Assembly: GCA_035547695.1 (NCBI GenBank)
Contig: DASZUK010000059.1
Coordinates: 23,313 to 87,312 of the forward strand
Source: DASZUK01 sp035547695
GTDB lineage: Bacteria > Actinomycetota > Acidimicrobiia > Acidimicrobiales > RAAP-2
Length of the DNA stretch: 64,000 nucleotides
Direction of reading: 5' to 3'
Positions 9,064 to 17,370 of this stretch are shown piece by piece. Below the pieces are notes generated by a model. That model did not search any database. It was not told the DNA's origin and worked only from the letters and a program-made list of their open reading frames with translations. Both the position numbers and the translations under genes were made by a program. How positions within the stretch are numbered: position 1 is the first letter of the stretch; every line of letters begins with the position of its first letter.

Positions 9064-10122
9064 TTGGGCGCCATTCAGCTAATGGGCATGACCCATTTTC
9101 CACCCTTCGTGACCGAGGACCACAACATGGCCTGGATCATGGAGAGGATGCTGATGGATCCTGGCATCCCTGATGACGTCAAGGACCCGGCGGGCTGGCC
9201 GGAGGAGATGCAGGCCGAATGGGGCGACGACAGAGGGGCCACCGCCGCCTCCCGGCACCGGGCGGACCTGATCAACGGTTTTGACCGTATCCGGTCCCAG
9301 CTCGAAGCGTTCGAGCCCGACGTCATCCTCATCTGGGGCGACGACCAGTACGAGAACTTTCGCGAGGATCTCATTCCGCCCTATGCCATCCTGGCCTATT
9401 CGGACAGGGAGGTGCGCCCGTACGATACCTACGTCTATCAGGCATTTCCGACCTACTGGCATGAGTCCCCGGACCTCACGATCACCGTCAAGGGACGGCC
9501 GGATATCGCCCGCTGGCTGACCGAGCGCCTGATCGATGACGGCTTCGATGTGGCCTACGCCTATGAGCCGCTCCACGACCGACAGCTACCACATGCCTTT
9601 CTGAACACGCTGCTCTTCATCGACCACCAGCGCATCGGGTTCCCCTGGCCGGTGATCTGCATGCCCATCAACTGCTACGGGCGCCGGGTGATCTCCGCCA
9701 AGGGCGGGGTACGTCCCTTCGGCGAGGAGATGGTCCTCGATCCCCCCTCCCCCCCGCCGGCGCGCCTCATGGACCTCGGCGCGGCGACCTTCCGCTCTCT
9801 CCTCGCCAGCCCATGGCGGGTGGCCATCGTCGCCTCAGCCTCGTGGTCACACTCGTTCCTCACCGACCACACCTGGCGAATGCGGCCCGACACCGCCGCC
9901 GACCGGCGACTCTACGACGCGATGGTCGCCGGCGACTTCACCATGTGGGCGAAGCTGACGACGGCGGATGTTGAGCACGCCGGCCAGCAGGAGATCCTGA
10001 ACTGGTCGGCCCTACTGGGCGCCGCCCGGGAACTGGGAATGGCTCCGTCGTGGAGCGTCCTGATCGACACCTGGGTGCTCAACTCCAACAAGGTCTTCGC
10101 CATTTGGGAACCCACGCCGTGA
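9064..10122 (+). CDS. LigB-type (class III) extradiol ring-cleavage dioxygenase-like protein
   Basis: A 352-residue protein resembling the catalytic LigB fold of protocatechuate 4,5-dioxygenase and related enzymes, which open catechol rings next to the hydroxyls using Fe(II). Candidate metal-site histidines are in GMTHFPP near the N-terminus and in SHSFLTDH. The WGDDQYENF segment is also typical of this group. The start is set by the ribosome site: GGGAGGA lies seven bases before TTG 9064, whereas ATG 9082 has none. It heads a unit of four genes joined by 4-base overlaps (ring cleavage, SDR, hydrolase, ACMSD-like), which matches the order of steps in a meta-cleavage route. Confidence 0.82.
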   Translation: MGAIQLMGMTHFPPFVTEDHNMAWIMERMLMDPGIPDDVKDPAGWPEEMQAEWGDDRGATAASRHRADLINGFDRIRSQLEAFEPDVILIWGDDQYENFREDLIPPYAILAYSDREVRPYDTYVYQAFPTYWHESPDLTITVKGRPDIARWLTERLIDDGFDVAYAYEPLHDRQLPHAFLNTLLFIDHQRIGFPWPVICMPINCYGRRVISAKGGVRPFGEEMVLDPPSPPPARLMDLGAATFRSLLASPWRVAIVASASWSHSFLTDHTWRMRPDTAADRRLYDAMVAGDFTMWAKLTTADVEHAGQQEILNWSALLGAARELGMAPSWSVLIDTWVLNSNKVFAIWEPTP

Positions 10123-10931
10123 CGGGTGACGATCTGTCGGGACGAGTGGCCCTGGTCACGGGGACCAGTCGCAACATCGGCGGGGGCCTGGCCTCCGGTC
10201 TGTCAGCCGCCGGTGCCCTGGTCGCCTGCAACGACCTGCGGGCCGACGTGGCCGAAGAGCGGACCAGCCTCATCGCGGCCGCTGGAGGTCGAGCCCTGGC
10301 CGTTCCCTTCGACGTCACCGACCCCGTGGCGGCAAGCGATGGCCTCGAAAGGGTGATCAGCGAATGGGGCAGGGTTGACATTCTCGTCAACAATGCTGTC
10401 CTGTTCAGCCGGGGCAGCCTTCTCGACATGCCGGTCGACCGGTTTCGCCGGCAGGTGGACGTCCTTCTTGGCGGGGCGTTCATCATGTCGCAACTGGTCG
10501 CCCGGTCGATGATCGACCACGGCGTGCAGGGGACGATCGTCAACGTCCTTTCAACCGCAGCCTGGCAGGGCGAGGCAGGCAACATCGGGTACTCGACCGC
10601 CAAGTCGGGCCTCGTCAACTTCACCCGGGCGGCGGCGATGGACCTGGCGCCCTACGGCATCCGGGTCAACTCCCTCACGCCCACCGCAACGCAGCCCGAC
10701 GACCCCGAGCTGGCCAGGGCGGCGGAGGAGCTCTTCGCCACCGCCGCAGCCTCCGGGGGCCTCGACTTCAACCGGTTCAACCCGTGGAGGCGGCTGCCTA
10801 CGCCCACCGACTACGTCGGACCACTGGTCTTCTTGGTTTCTGACGATGCCGGGATGATGACCGGAACGAACCTCACCGTGGACGGGGGGGCACTGGCGAA
10901 GTACTGGCCACAGATCCCCGAGCGCCGTTGA
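10119..10931 (+). CDS. Short-chain dehydrogenase/reductase
   Basis: A 270-residue classical SDR. The cofactor loop TGTSRNIGGG begins near residue 14, the NNAV motif stands in for NNAG, the catalytic serine is in VLSTAAW and the pair Y-x3-K is in YSTAKSG. The C-terminal TNLTVDGG is standard. It would oxidise a diol or hydroxy acid, or reduce a ketone, with NAD(P). The start GTG overlaps the stop of the dioxygenase gene (GTGA). Co-expression suggests it handles an alcohol or aldehyde intermediate of the same ring-cleavage pathway, which is inference. Confidence 0.9.
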   Translation: MTGDDLSGRVALVTGTSRNIGGGLASGLSAAGALVACNDLRADVAEERTSLIAAAGGRALAVPFDVTDPVAASDGLERVISEWGRVDILVNNAVLFSRGSLLDMPVDRFRRQVDVLLGGAFIMSQLVARSMIDHGVQGTIVNVLSTAAWQGEAGNIGYSTAKSGLVNFTRAAAMDLAPYGIRVNSLTPTATQPDDPELARAAEELFATAAASGGLDFNRFNPWRRLPTPTDYVGPLVFLVSDDAGMMTGTNLTVDGGALAKYWPQIPERR

Positions 10932-11857
10932 GCAGCGCCCTCGGATCAGTAGATGGCGACGGGCCGCCTCGACCCGTCGACCTGGCGCGGCCCGCCCCGG
11001 TTCGGTTCCCCGGACCCGACGGCCTGGACTTGGCCATCCACGACTTCGGCGGCGTCGGCCCGACAATGCTCCTGGTCCACGCCACCGGTCTCCACGGCTG
11101 GGCTTTTCGCCGCCTGGCCGGCCACCTCGCTGCCCGGTTCCGCTGTTGGGCCCTCGACCTTCGGGGCCACGGAGAATCGCCGATCGCCGATGGTCCCGAG
11201 ATCGATTGGTCTGCCTTCGGCCGTGACGTCCTGGCGGCAGTGGACCACCTGGATGTCGGGGAGATCTTCGGCTTCGGCCACTCACTCGGCGGCCCGGCCC
11301 TCTTGATGGCCGCCGACCAGCGCCCCGGCGTCTTCAAACAGCTCGTCCTGTACGAGCCCGCCATCGTCCCCCCGAGGCCGTCCGCCGCTCCTGGGGTCGA
11401 GGAGAGCCAGTTGTTCATGGTCAAGTCGGCAAAACGGCGGAGGCGAACGTTTCCCTCACGCGCCGAAGCATTGGAGAACTACGCCGCCAAGCAACCTATG
11501 TGCGACTTCAACGCCGGCGTGCTCTACGACTATGTGACGTACGGGTTCGGTGATCGACAGGACCGGACGGTGGAGCTCAAGTGTCCTCCGGATACTGAAG
11601 CGCAGGTCTTCGCCAGCACCTTCACCCAACGATCTTGGGGCATCCTCGAGCACCTTCCGTGCCCGGTGAGCATCCTCCGCGGCAGCGAGACCGACGAGAT
11701 GCACCGCGCCACCGCCGCCGACATGTACCGGGAGTTCGGCATCTCCCAACTGGAGATCGAGGGACTGGGGCATTTCGGACCGTTGCAGAGCCCGGGCCAG
11801 GTCGCTACGGAGATACTCGTGGCGACGACCCCGCCGGAGGTCGAGACCGAGACATGA
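10928..11857 (+). CDS. Alpha/beta hydrolase
   Basis: A 309-residue alpha/beta-hydrolase fold protein. The nucleophile elbow is GHSLGG, the oxyanion region is LLVHATGLHGW, and the terminal histidine is in GLGHFGP. In meta-cleavage pathways such enzymes split the ring-fission product, but the sequence alone allows an esterase or lactonase too. The start is TTG 10928, overlapping the SDR stop (TTGA), with only a weak ribosome site, so translation probably depends on coupling. It overlaps the next gene by four bases. Confidence 0.85.
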   Translation: MSSALGSVDGDGPPRPVDLARPAPVRFPGPDGLDLAIHDFGGVGPTMLLVHATGLHGWAFRRLAGHLAARFRCWALDLRGHGESPIADGPEIDWSAFGRDVLAAVDHLDVGEIFGFGHSLGGPALLMAADQRPGVFKQLVLYEPAIVPPRPSAAPGVEESQLFMVKSAKRRRRTFPSRAEALENYAAKQPMCDFNAGVLYDYVTYGFGDRQDRTVELKCPPDTEAQVFASTFTQRSWGILEHLPCPVSILRGSETDEMHRATAADMYREFGISQLEIEGLGHFGPLQSPGQVATEILVATTPPEVETET

Positions 11858-12852
11858 CGTCGCCCCATCCACTCACCGTCGACCTGCACGCGCATGTTTT
11901 CCCGCCCCAGCTACCCGAGCTCGGGGCCGAGACCGGCGACGACCGGTGGCCCCGGCTCGTCGTGACCGACGACCAGGTTGGCGAGATCCGGCGGGGGGGT
12001 TCCGTCTTCCGCGTGGTGCAGGCGCCCCTGTGGGACATCGGTCGCCGGTTGGCGGTCATGGACGACCACCACGTCGACGTCCAGGTCGTCTCGCCCATGC
12101 CCATCGCCTTGACCTACTGGAGCGACCCCGGCCTGGCGGCACGGTACGCCCGCGCCTTCAACGACGGGGTCGCCGGTGCCGTGGCGGCTTCGAACGGCAA
12201 GCTCCGGGGCTTGGGAACCGTTCCGCTGCAGGACCCGGCCCTGGCCATCGCCGAGATGCGCCGGGCGACGGGCGAGCTCCAGCTCGACGGCATCGAGATC
12301 GGCACCGTCGTGAACGGCCGGGAGCTCAGTGACGAGTCGCTGCGAGGCTTCTTCCGGGCGGCCGCCGAGGGAGGGGTACCGCTCTTCGTCCATCCGATCG
12401 ATGGGGGCGGGGCCACCCGCTGCTCGTCACCCGTGATCGACTTCGCCATCGGGATGCACACCGACACGGCGCTCTCCACGTACGCCCTGGTCTACGGGGG
12501 AGTGCTGGAGGAGCTCACGGACCTCCGCGTCTGCCTGTCCCACGGCGGGGGCGCCTTTCCGTGGACCCACCCCCGCCTGGGGCTCTTCGACAGCCACGAC
12601 CGCAAGGTATTGGACACCCTCGTGCGCCGCCTGTGGGCAGACGCCCTGGTCTTCGACCCTCGCCATCTTCCCCTCCTGGTCGAGCGCTATGGCGCTGACC
12701 ACATAGCCCTGGGAAGCGACTACCCGTTCATCCCACCCGACGTCCACGATCCAGTGGCCATGCTCGCCGAAGCCGAGGCGTCGGGCGCCATCGACGGCTC
12801 CACGCGCTCCGCCATACTGGGCGCCAACGCCCTCGCCTTCCTCGCCCGCTGA
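11854..12852 (+). CDS. ACMSD-like amidohydrolase_2 protein, probable decarboxylase
   Basis: A 332-residue metal-dependent TIM barrel. Unlike its paralogues here it keeps the classical H12-x-H14 (DLHAH) and has FVHPIDGGG, the LSHGGGAFPW segment and GSDYPF for the remaining ligands. This pattern matches 2-amino-3-carboxymuconate semialdehyde decarboxylase and related enzymes, which remove CO2 from ring-cleavage products. Its place as the last gene after a ring-cleavage dioxygenase supports a decarboxylase role (inference). ATG 11854 overlaps the preceding stop. Confidence 0.85.
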   Translation: MTSPHPLTVDLHAHVFPPQLPELGAETGDDRWPRLVVTDDQVGEIRRGGSVFRVVQAPLWDIGRRLAVMDDHHVDVQVVSPMPIALTYWSDPGLAARYARAFNDGVAGAVAASNGKLRGLGTVPLQDPALAIAEMRRATGELQLDGIEIGTVVNGRELSDESLRGFFRAAAEGGVPLFVHPIDGGGATRCSSPVIDFAIGMHTDTALSTYALVYGGVLEELTDLRVCLSHGGGAFPWTHPRLGLFDSHDRKVLDTLVRRLWADALVFDPRHLPLLVERYGADHIALGSDYPFIPPDVHDPVAMLAEAEASGAIDGSTRSAILGANALAFLAR

Positions 12853-12862
12853 CCGGGCCGCA

Positions 12863-12879
12863 CCCGACATCCAGTCGGG
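12863..12879. terminator. Hairpin between convergent genes
   Basis: CCCGAC-ATCCA-GTCGGG, with a possible outer CCGGG/CCCGG pairing, fills the 38-base gap between two convergent stops. There is no clear T-run, so it is only a candidate bidirectional terminator. Confidence 0.4.
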
Positions 12880-12890
12880 CCGCCTCCCGG

Positions 12891-14603
12891 CTAGCTCCGG
12901 GCGTGGACCGTCGTCGTGTCGCGACCCGACCGGAGGATCTTCCCCGGCCGCTCCGACCCGAGCTTGTTGTTCTCGACGACCTGGACCCCGTTGACGAACA
13001 CTCGCTCGACCCCGTCAGGCTCCGAGTAGAGACGCTCGCACCCGCCGGGCAGATCCTGCCGGGTCTCCGGCCGGCCGGCCGAGATCCGATCCATGTCGAG
13101 GACGACCAAGTCCGCGGCGTAGCCCTCCATGATGCGGCCCCGGCCCCGGAGCCCGTACAGATCGGCGGCATCGCTGGTCAACATCCGCACGGCCTCCTCG
13201 ACCGGGAGCAGCGGTTGCTCACGCACCCCGACCTCGAGCAGGCGGGTGGCGTACGAGAAGGTATCGATCATGTCCAGATGGGCGCCGGCATCCGACGCCC
13301 CTATGAGGGTGCGAGGATCTCGCCAAGCGGAGCGGCGACGCTCCCACGTGTCCGGATCGTCGCCACGGGCCGGCATGAAGAGCCCACTCCGCAGGTGGTC
13401 CATCAGGAGGATCTCGCACAACGCGTCCCACGTGCCCAGACCGAGGGTCGCCGCCGCTTCTTCGACCGTCGACCCGTTGAACCGACGAGCCTCCGGGGAG
13501 AAGGTCTCCAGCCGGTACCGACCCCAGCGGACGTACTCGAGCGAGTTCGTCGGAGCCGCTTGAGCCACTCGGTCGAGCTCGGCCCGTTGCCGGCGATCGG
13601 CCAGGACGCCGAGCCGCTCCTCCGGGGAGAGCCGGAAGAGGTTCGCCCACCCAGGAATGGCGTCGAAGGCCATTCCCGACAGGAAGCTCAGCCGGAGCTT
13701 GCCCGGCTCCGGAAGGGTCAGGGCCAACACCCTTCCACCGTGCTCCTCGGCGTAGTCGCTGGCGCTGAGCTGGTTGGCGACGACGTGCTCGTTGCCCGGG
13801 AAGATCATGAGCATGTTCCAGTTCAAGACCCGGTCGGCCACCCGCGACATCGACGCCATCAGGTCCTTGATGTCGTCGCCGAACTCGCCGACCGCCGGGA
13901 TGAACTCGAGGGCCGTCCCTTCGTGCCGTCCCACCACCTCACACAGGCTCAGCAGCTCGTCTCTCGTGGCGGCACGCGACGGGACGGGTATTCCTCGATG
14001 ATCGTTGTGCGTCGGCGACCAGGTCGAGGAGAAGCCCATGCCGCCGGCGGCCAGTCCGGCCTCCAGCAGTCCGCGCATGGCCTCGATCTCGGCCGGGGTC
14101 GCCGCCCGTTCGGTCGCTTCGTCGTGCATCACCGCCTTGCGCAGGGCGGAGTGCCCGACCAGGAAGCCCACGTTCGGCATGACCTGGCCCTCGAACCGGT
14201 CGAGGAGCTCCGCCGTCGTCGTCCAGTCACAGGTCACCCCCGCTTCAAGGGCTTCGATCGGCATCCCTTCGACCCGCGAGAGCATGTTCAGCATGTAGTC
14301 CCTGTCCTCGTCGGCGATCGGCGCCAACGTGAACCCGCAGTTACCGCTGACGACACTGGTCACGCCGTGGAGCGGCGACGGGCTCAACGTCCCGTCCCAG
14401 CAGATCTGGGCGTCGTAGTGCGTGTGGACGTCGATGAAGCCCGGCGTCACGAACAGGCCGTCCGCATCCACCTCTTGTCGGCCGGCGTCGTCCACGTCGC
14501 CCACGGCGACGACCCGTCCGTCGTCGACGCCCACATCGGCCCGACGGCTCGCCGCACCCGTGCCGTCGATCACCCGTCCACCACGAATCACCAGGTCGAG
14601 CAT
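12891..14603 (-). CDS. N-acyl-D-amino-acid deacylase-like amidohydrolase (amidohydrolase_3)
   Basis: A 570-residue protein with the full D-aminoacylase layout: N-terminal strand LVIRGGRVIDGTG, HTHYDAQ metal motif, SGNCGFTLAP, the conserved GHSALR, and a late SDAGAHLDM. Such enzymes hydrolyse N-acyl-D-amino acids, but many members of catabolic clusters have unproven substrates. ATG 14603 has an AGGAGG ribosome site. It ends tail-to-tail with the ACMSD-like gene. A half-conserved operator candidate lies about 90 bases upstream. Confidence 0.88.
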   Translation of the reverse strand: MLDLVIRGGRVIDGTGAASRRADVGVDDGRVVAVGDVDDAGRQEVDADGLFVTPGFIDVHTHYDAQICWDGTLSPSPLHGVTSVVSGNCGFTLAPIADEDRDYMLNMLSRVEGMPIEALEAGVTCDWTTTAELLDRFEGQVMPNVGFLVGHSALRKAVMHDEATERAATPAEIEAMRGLLEAGLAAGGMGFSSTWSPTHNDHRGIPVPSRAATRDELLSLCEVVGRHEGTALEFIPAVGEFGDDIKDLMASMSRVADRVLNWNMLMIFPGNEHVVANQLSASDYAEEHGGRVLALTLPEPGKLRLSFLSGMAFDAIPGWANLFRLSPEERLGVLADRRQRAELDRVAQAAPTNSLEYVRWGRYRLETFSPEARRFNGSTVEEAAATLGLGTWDALCEILLMDHLRSGLFMPARGDDPDTWERRRSAWRDPRTLIGASDAGAHLDMIDTFSYATRLLEVGVREQPLLPVEEAVRMLTSDAADLYGLRGRGRIMEGYAADLVVLDMDRISAGRPETRQDLPGGCERLYSEPDGVERVFVNGVQVVENNKLGSERPGKILRSGRDTTTVHARS

Positions 14604-14685
14604 TGTGTCCTCCTGATCCGGGCAGCATCGTGCATCATCCCGTGATCGTTGACGATGGCATGCGTTGAGAACCGGCTCCATTCTT

Positions 14686-14704
14686 GGTTCCGCTCAACGA
14701 GACG
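14686..14704. promoter_or_regulatory. Degenerate operator candidate, site 4
   Basis: GGTTCC-N7-GAGACG: left half perfect, right half with two core mismatches. It is 92 bases from the deacylase start and abuts the hairpin that follows. Weak on its own; listed because position and spacing fit the family. Confidence 0.3.
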
Positions 14705-14743
14705 CGTCGGAGCGGGCCGGGAGCTCCACGGCCCGCTCCGACG
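14705..14743 (-). terminator. Long stem-loop downstream of the solute-binding protein gene
   Basis: Perfect 15-base arms (14705-14719 and 14729-14743) around a 9-base loop, 54 bases after the stop of the binding-protein gene. The stem is very GC-rich. No obvious T-run follows on the minus strand, which is common for actinobacterial terminators. Confidence 0.7.
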
Positions 14744-14797
14744 AGGAGTGATCTCCGATGGGCGGTCCGACTTCCGCCCGTCCTGCTTCGAACCCGG

Positions 14798-16048
14798 CTA
14801 GCCCGCCAGGTTCTTCTTCACCACGCCGGCCGGCGGGCACGTGCTGGCCAGACCACCCGACGCTCCGTTCCCCGACTTGCCCTTCACCGGGATGCTCTTC
14901 GGGCTGGCGTTACCGGAAGTGAACGTGTAGGTCCAGGCACACGTCACCGGGGCGCTCGTCGAGTTGGCCTTGTACGTGACGGGCTGGGCGAGCAGGCCGC
15001 CCAGGGTCTGGTTCTTGATCTTTCCGTAGTCAGCGATCACGCTCGCCGGGGTCACCGCCCCCTTGTTCGCCGACACGGCCTTGGCGAAGAGCTGGAGCAC
15101 GGTCCACATCGCCGTACCTGTGAGGTTCTGGTATGTGTAGCTCGGCGCGTACTTCTTCATGGCGGAGCGGAAGGTCTTCACCGGAGCTGTGTTCACCCAC
15201 CACGGGAAGGCGTTCAGGGTACCGGCCCACTTGGCGTTCGCCACCTTGTCCATCGCCGGAATGTTGATCTCCTGCGACAGCGCGCCGATCACGCCTTTGT
15301 AGCCCTGCTGGTAGCACGTCTTCGCCGCAGCTCCCTGGGTTGTCGTGTTGGTGTCGAGCTGCAGGAAGTTGGTCCCCGAGCTGATCGCCTGGAGGCACTC
15401 AGCCGTATAGCTTGGTTGCGTGGCCGAGATCCCGAAGCCACCTTCGTAGGTGACGCCGAATGTCGGAGCGTTCGACTGGTAGAAGCTCGCCGCTGTCTTG
15501 CAGCTCGGCGATTCGAGACAGTAGAAGGAAGTGAAATTGGTCTTCCCGACCTGTTTCGCCGCCGCCAGTTCGCCGAGCGAGGTGCCCAGGGTCGAGACGA
15601 GCGAGTTGAAGGCGTTCTTCGCCCCGAGGAGCACGCTGCTGTAGCCGATCCCGAGAATCGGGATGTTCTTGCTCACCAGGTACGGCACCGTCGAACCCTC
15701 GGAGATCGGGTCGGCGGACACCACCGCCACGACACCCTGGGTCACCAAGCTCTGCACCGCCGCCAACGCAGCCGGAGGGCTGCTCTGCGAGTCCCCCACG
15801 ACGATCTTGACGGGGTGCCCGGCCACGCCGCCGTTGGCGTTGGTGTACTTCGCCCATGCCTGGGCCGCCGGCTGGATGCCGGTGAAGAGTGGGCCTTCTT
15901 CACCCGACTTCGGTATGACGAACCCGATCTTGATCGGCGCCCCCTTCGGAGCGGCGCCGGCACTGCCGGCGCCAACGGCCACCCCGACGCTCGACGCCAT
16001 CAAGGCCGTCATCAATACCGGGACGACCTTCTTGCGAAAGCCCGCCAT
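14798..16048 (-). CDS. ABC transporter substrate-binding protein (Liv-type, Peripla_BP_6)
   Basis: A 416-residue exported binding protein. The N-terminus has a basic start (MAGFRKK), a hydrophobic stretch and AGSAGAAP, a probable signal peptide cleavage region near residue 32. No lipobox cysteine is seen. The body starts IKIGFVIPKSGEEGPLFTG, typical of type I receptors for branched-chain amino acids and aromatic acids. It is the likely receptor for the transporter at 3740-7239, although ten kilobases away. The start has GGGGAGGA. Several cysteines (for example C-L-E-S-P-S-C) could form disulphides. Confidence 0.9.
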   Translation of the reverse strand: MAGFRKKVVPVLMTALMASSVGVAVGAGSAGAAPKGAPIKIGFVIPKSGEEGPLFTGIQPAAQAWAKYTNANGGVAGHPVKIVVGDSQSSPPAALAAVQSLVTQGVVAVVSADPISEGSTVPYLVSKNIPILGIGYSSVLLGAKNAFNSLVSTLGTSLGELAAAKQVGKTNFTSFYCLESPSCKTAASFYQSNAPTFGVTYEGGFGISATQPSYTAECLQAISSGTNFLQLDTNTTTQGAAAKTCYQQGYKGVIGALSQEINIPAMDKVANAKWAGTLNAFPWWVNTAPVKTFRSAMKKYAPSYTYQNLTGTAMWTVLQLFAKAVSANKGAVTPASVIADYGKIKNQTLGGLLAQPVTYKANSTSAPVTCAWTYTFTSGNASPKSIPVKGKSGNGASGGLASTCPPAGVVKKNLAG

Positions 16049-16076
16049 TCGTTGTCCTCCCCTTGTTCCACTCGAC

Positions 16077-16102
16077 CCGACGTCGGATGTCCCGACGTCG
16101 GG
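16077..16102. promoter_or_regulatory. Two CCGACGTCGG palindromes ahead of the binding-protein gene
   Basis: CCGACGTCGG at 16077-16086 and CCCGACGTCGGG at 16091-16102, about 15 bases centre to centre, 30-55 bases upstream of the start at 16048. Their placement suggests a regulator site overlapping the promoter. The element differs from the main operator family. Confidence 0.4.
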
Positions 16103-16233
16103 CTGCCAGCAACCGTGCCGGCGGAGGAGCGGGTGGTGGCCGGGACGGCAGCTACGCCGATCACGACGACCCCCGACGCTCCCCCACTTCTGTCATCGCA
16201 TCGTAAACATCGAGCCCTGAAATCCCTCGACGA

Positions 16234-16252
16234 TTTTTCACTGGTCGGAACG
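16234..16252. promoter_or_regulatory. Degenerate operator candidate, site 5
   Basis: TTTTTC-N7-GGAACG, one mismatch in the TTCC-N7-GGAA core, about 195 bases upstream of the binding-protein gene. The rest of the 16049-16338 gap shows no gene. Confidence 0.3.
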
Positions 16253-16338
16253 CCGAAACCTGGGTCCTGATGCAGTGGAATGGCGGGCCCAACGGGCGCG
16301 TGGAGACGAAATGGACCGGAGTCGATCGATCCTCAGCT

Positions 16339-17370
16339 CTACGCCGACTGCTCGGCCGCCAGCTCCTGGGCGATGTCGAGGATCTGGTCCTCCTGGCCGC
16401 CGACCAACTTGCGCTCGCCACAGCGGAGCAGGATCTGCGCTCCCGGCACCCCATAGGTTTGGGCTGCCCGGTAGGCGTGGTTCAAGAAGCTGGAGTAGAC
16501 GCCGGCGTAGCCCATGATGAGGGCCAACCGGGACAGCTCCGGCTCGCTCTCCATGATCGGCCGGACCACGTCCTCAGCCAGATCGAACAGGCCGAGGACG
16601 TCTATCCCCGTCGTGATGCCGAGCTTCTCGCAGACCGCGGCAAGTGCCTCCGTAGGGGTGTTGCCGGCCCCGGCTCCGAAGCGACGGGTACATCCGTCGA
16701 CCTGCACCGCTCCGGCTCTGACGGCGCAGATGGTGTTGGCCACGCCGAGAGCCAGGTTCTCGTGCCCGTGGAACCCCACCGTGGCGTCATCTCCCAGCTC
16801 CGTCCGGATGGCGCTGATCCGGTCGCTCACCTGTTCGAGTATGAGGGCTCCGGCGGAATCGGTCACGTAGACGCACTGGCACCCGGCATCGGCCATGAGC
16901 CTCGCTTGCTTGGCCAGCACTTCGGGTGGCTGGGAATGGGCCATCATCAGGAACCCCACCGTCTCCAGACCGAGCGCACGGGCGAGCTCGAAGTGCTCGC
17001 AGGCGATGTCCGCCTCCGTGCAGTGGGTAGCCACCCGGATCAACCCCACGCCGAGGTCCGCCACGGCGCGGATGTCCTCCACCGTGCCGACGCCGGGCAG
17101 GAGGAGACAGGCGATCATCGCCCGCTCGGCCACCGCCGTGGCACGTTCGATGAGCGTCCGTTCGTTCGTGCCGGACCGGCCGTACGTGAAAGAGGAACCA
17201 CCGAGCCCGTCACCGTGGCTCACCTCGATCACCGGGACACCGTTGGCGTCCAGCCCGGCGACGATCGCTTCGACCTGTTCCGGGGTGAACCGGTGGCCGA
17301 CGCGATGCGAGCCGTCCCGGAGCGACGAGTCGGTGATCCTGATGTCGAGCACTGTCGAGTACGGCATCAC
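16339..17370 (-). CDS. 4-hydroxy-2-oxovalerate aldolase
   Basis: A 343-residue DmpG/BphI/HsaF-type class II aldolase that splits 4-hydroxy-2-oxo acids to pyruvate and an aldehyde. Visible are ITDSSLRDGSH at the active site, the (beta/alpha)8 motif VIEVSHGDGLGGSS, the metal-binding HGHEN and the C-terminal communication domain for the dehydrogenase partner. It starts GTG 17370 (or ATG 17367), overlapping the stop of the acetaldehyde dehydrogenase gene, as in classical meta-cleavage operons where the aldehyde is channelled between the two enzymes. Confidence 0.95.
   Translation of the reverse strand: MMPYSTVLDIRITDSSLRDGSHRVGHRFTPEQVEAIVAGLDANGVPVIEVSHGDGLGGSSFTYGRSGTNERTLIERATAVAERAMIACLLLPGVGTVEDIRAVADLGVGLIRVATHCTEADIACEHFELARALGLETVGFLMMAHSQPPEVLAKQARLMADAGCQCVYVTDSAGALILEQVSDRISAIRTELGDDATVGFHGHENLALGVANTICAVRAGAVQVDGCTRRFGAGAGNTPTEALAAVCEKLGITTGIDVLGLFDLAEDVVRPIMESEPELSRLALIMGYAGVYSSFLNHAYRAAQTYGVPGAQILLRCGERKLVGGQEDQILDIAQELAAEQSA

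Noticed and set aside
12903..14645. Plus-strand open frame of 580 codons
   Set aside because: Antisense to the D-aminoacylase-like gene, low-complexity Arg/Asp/His-rich product without motifs.
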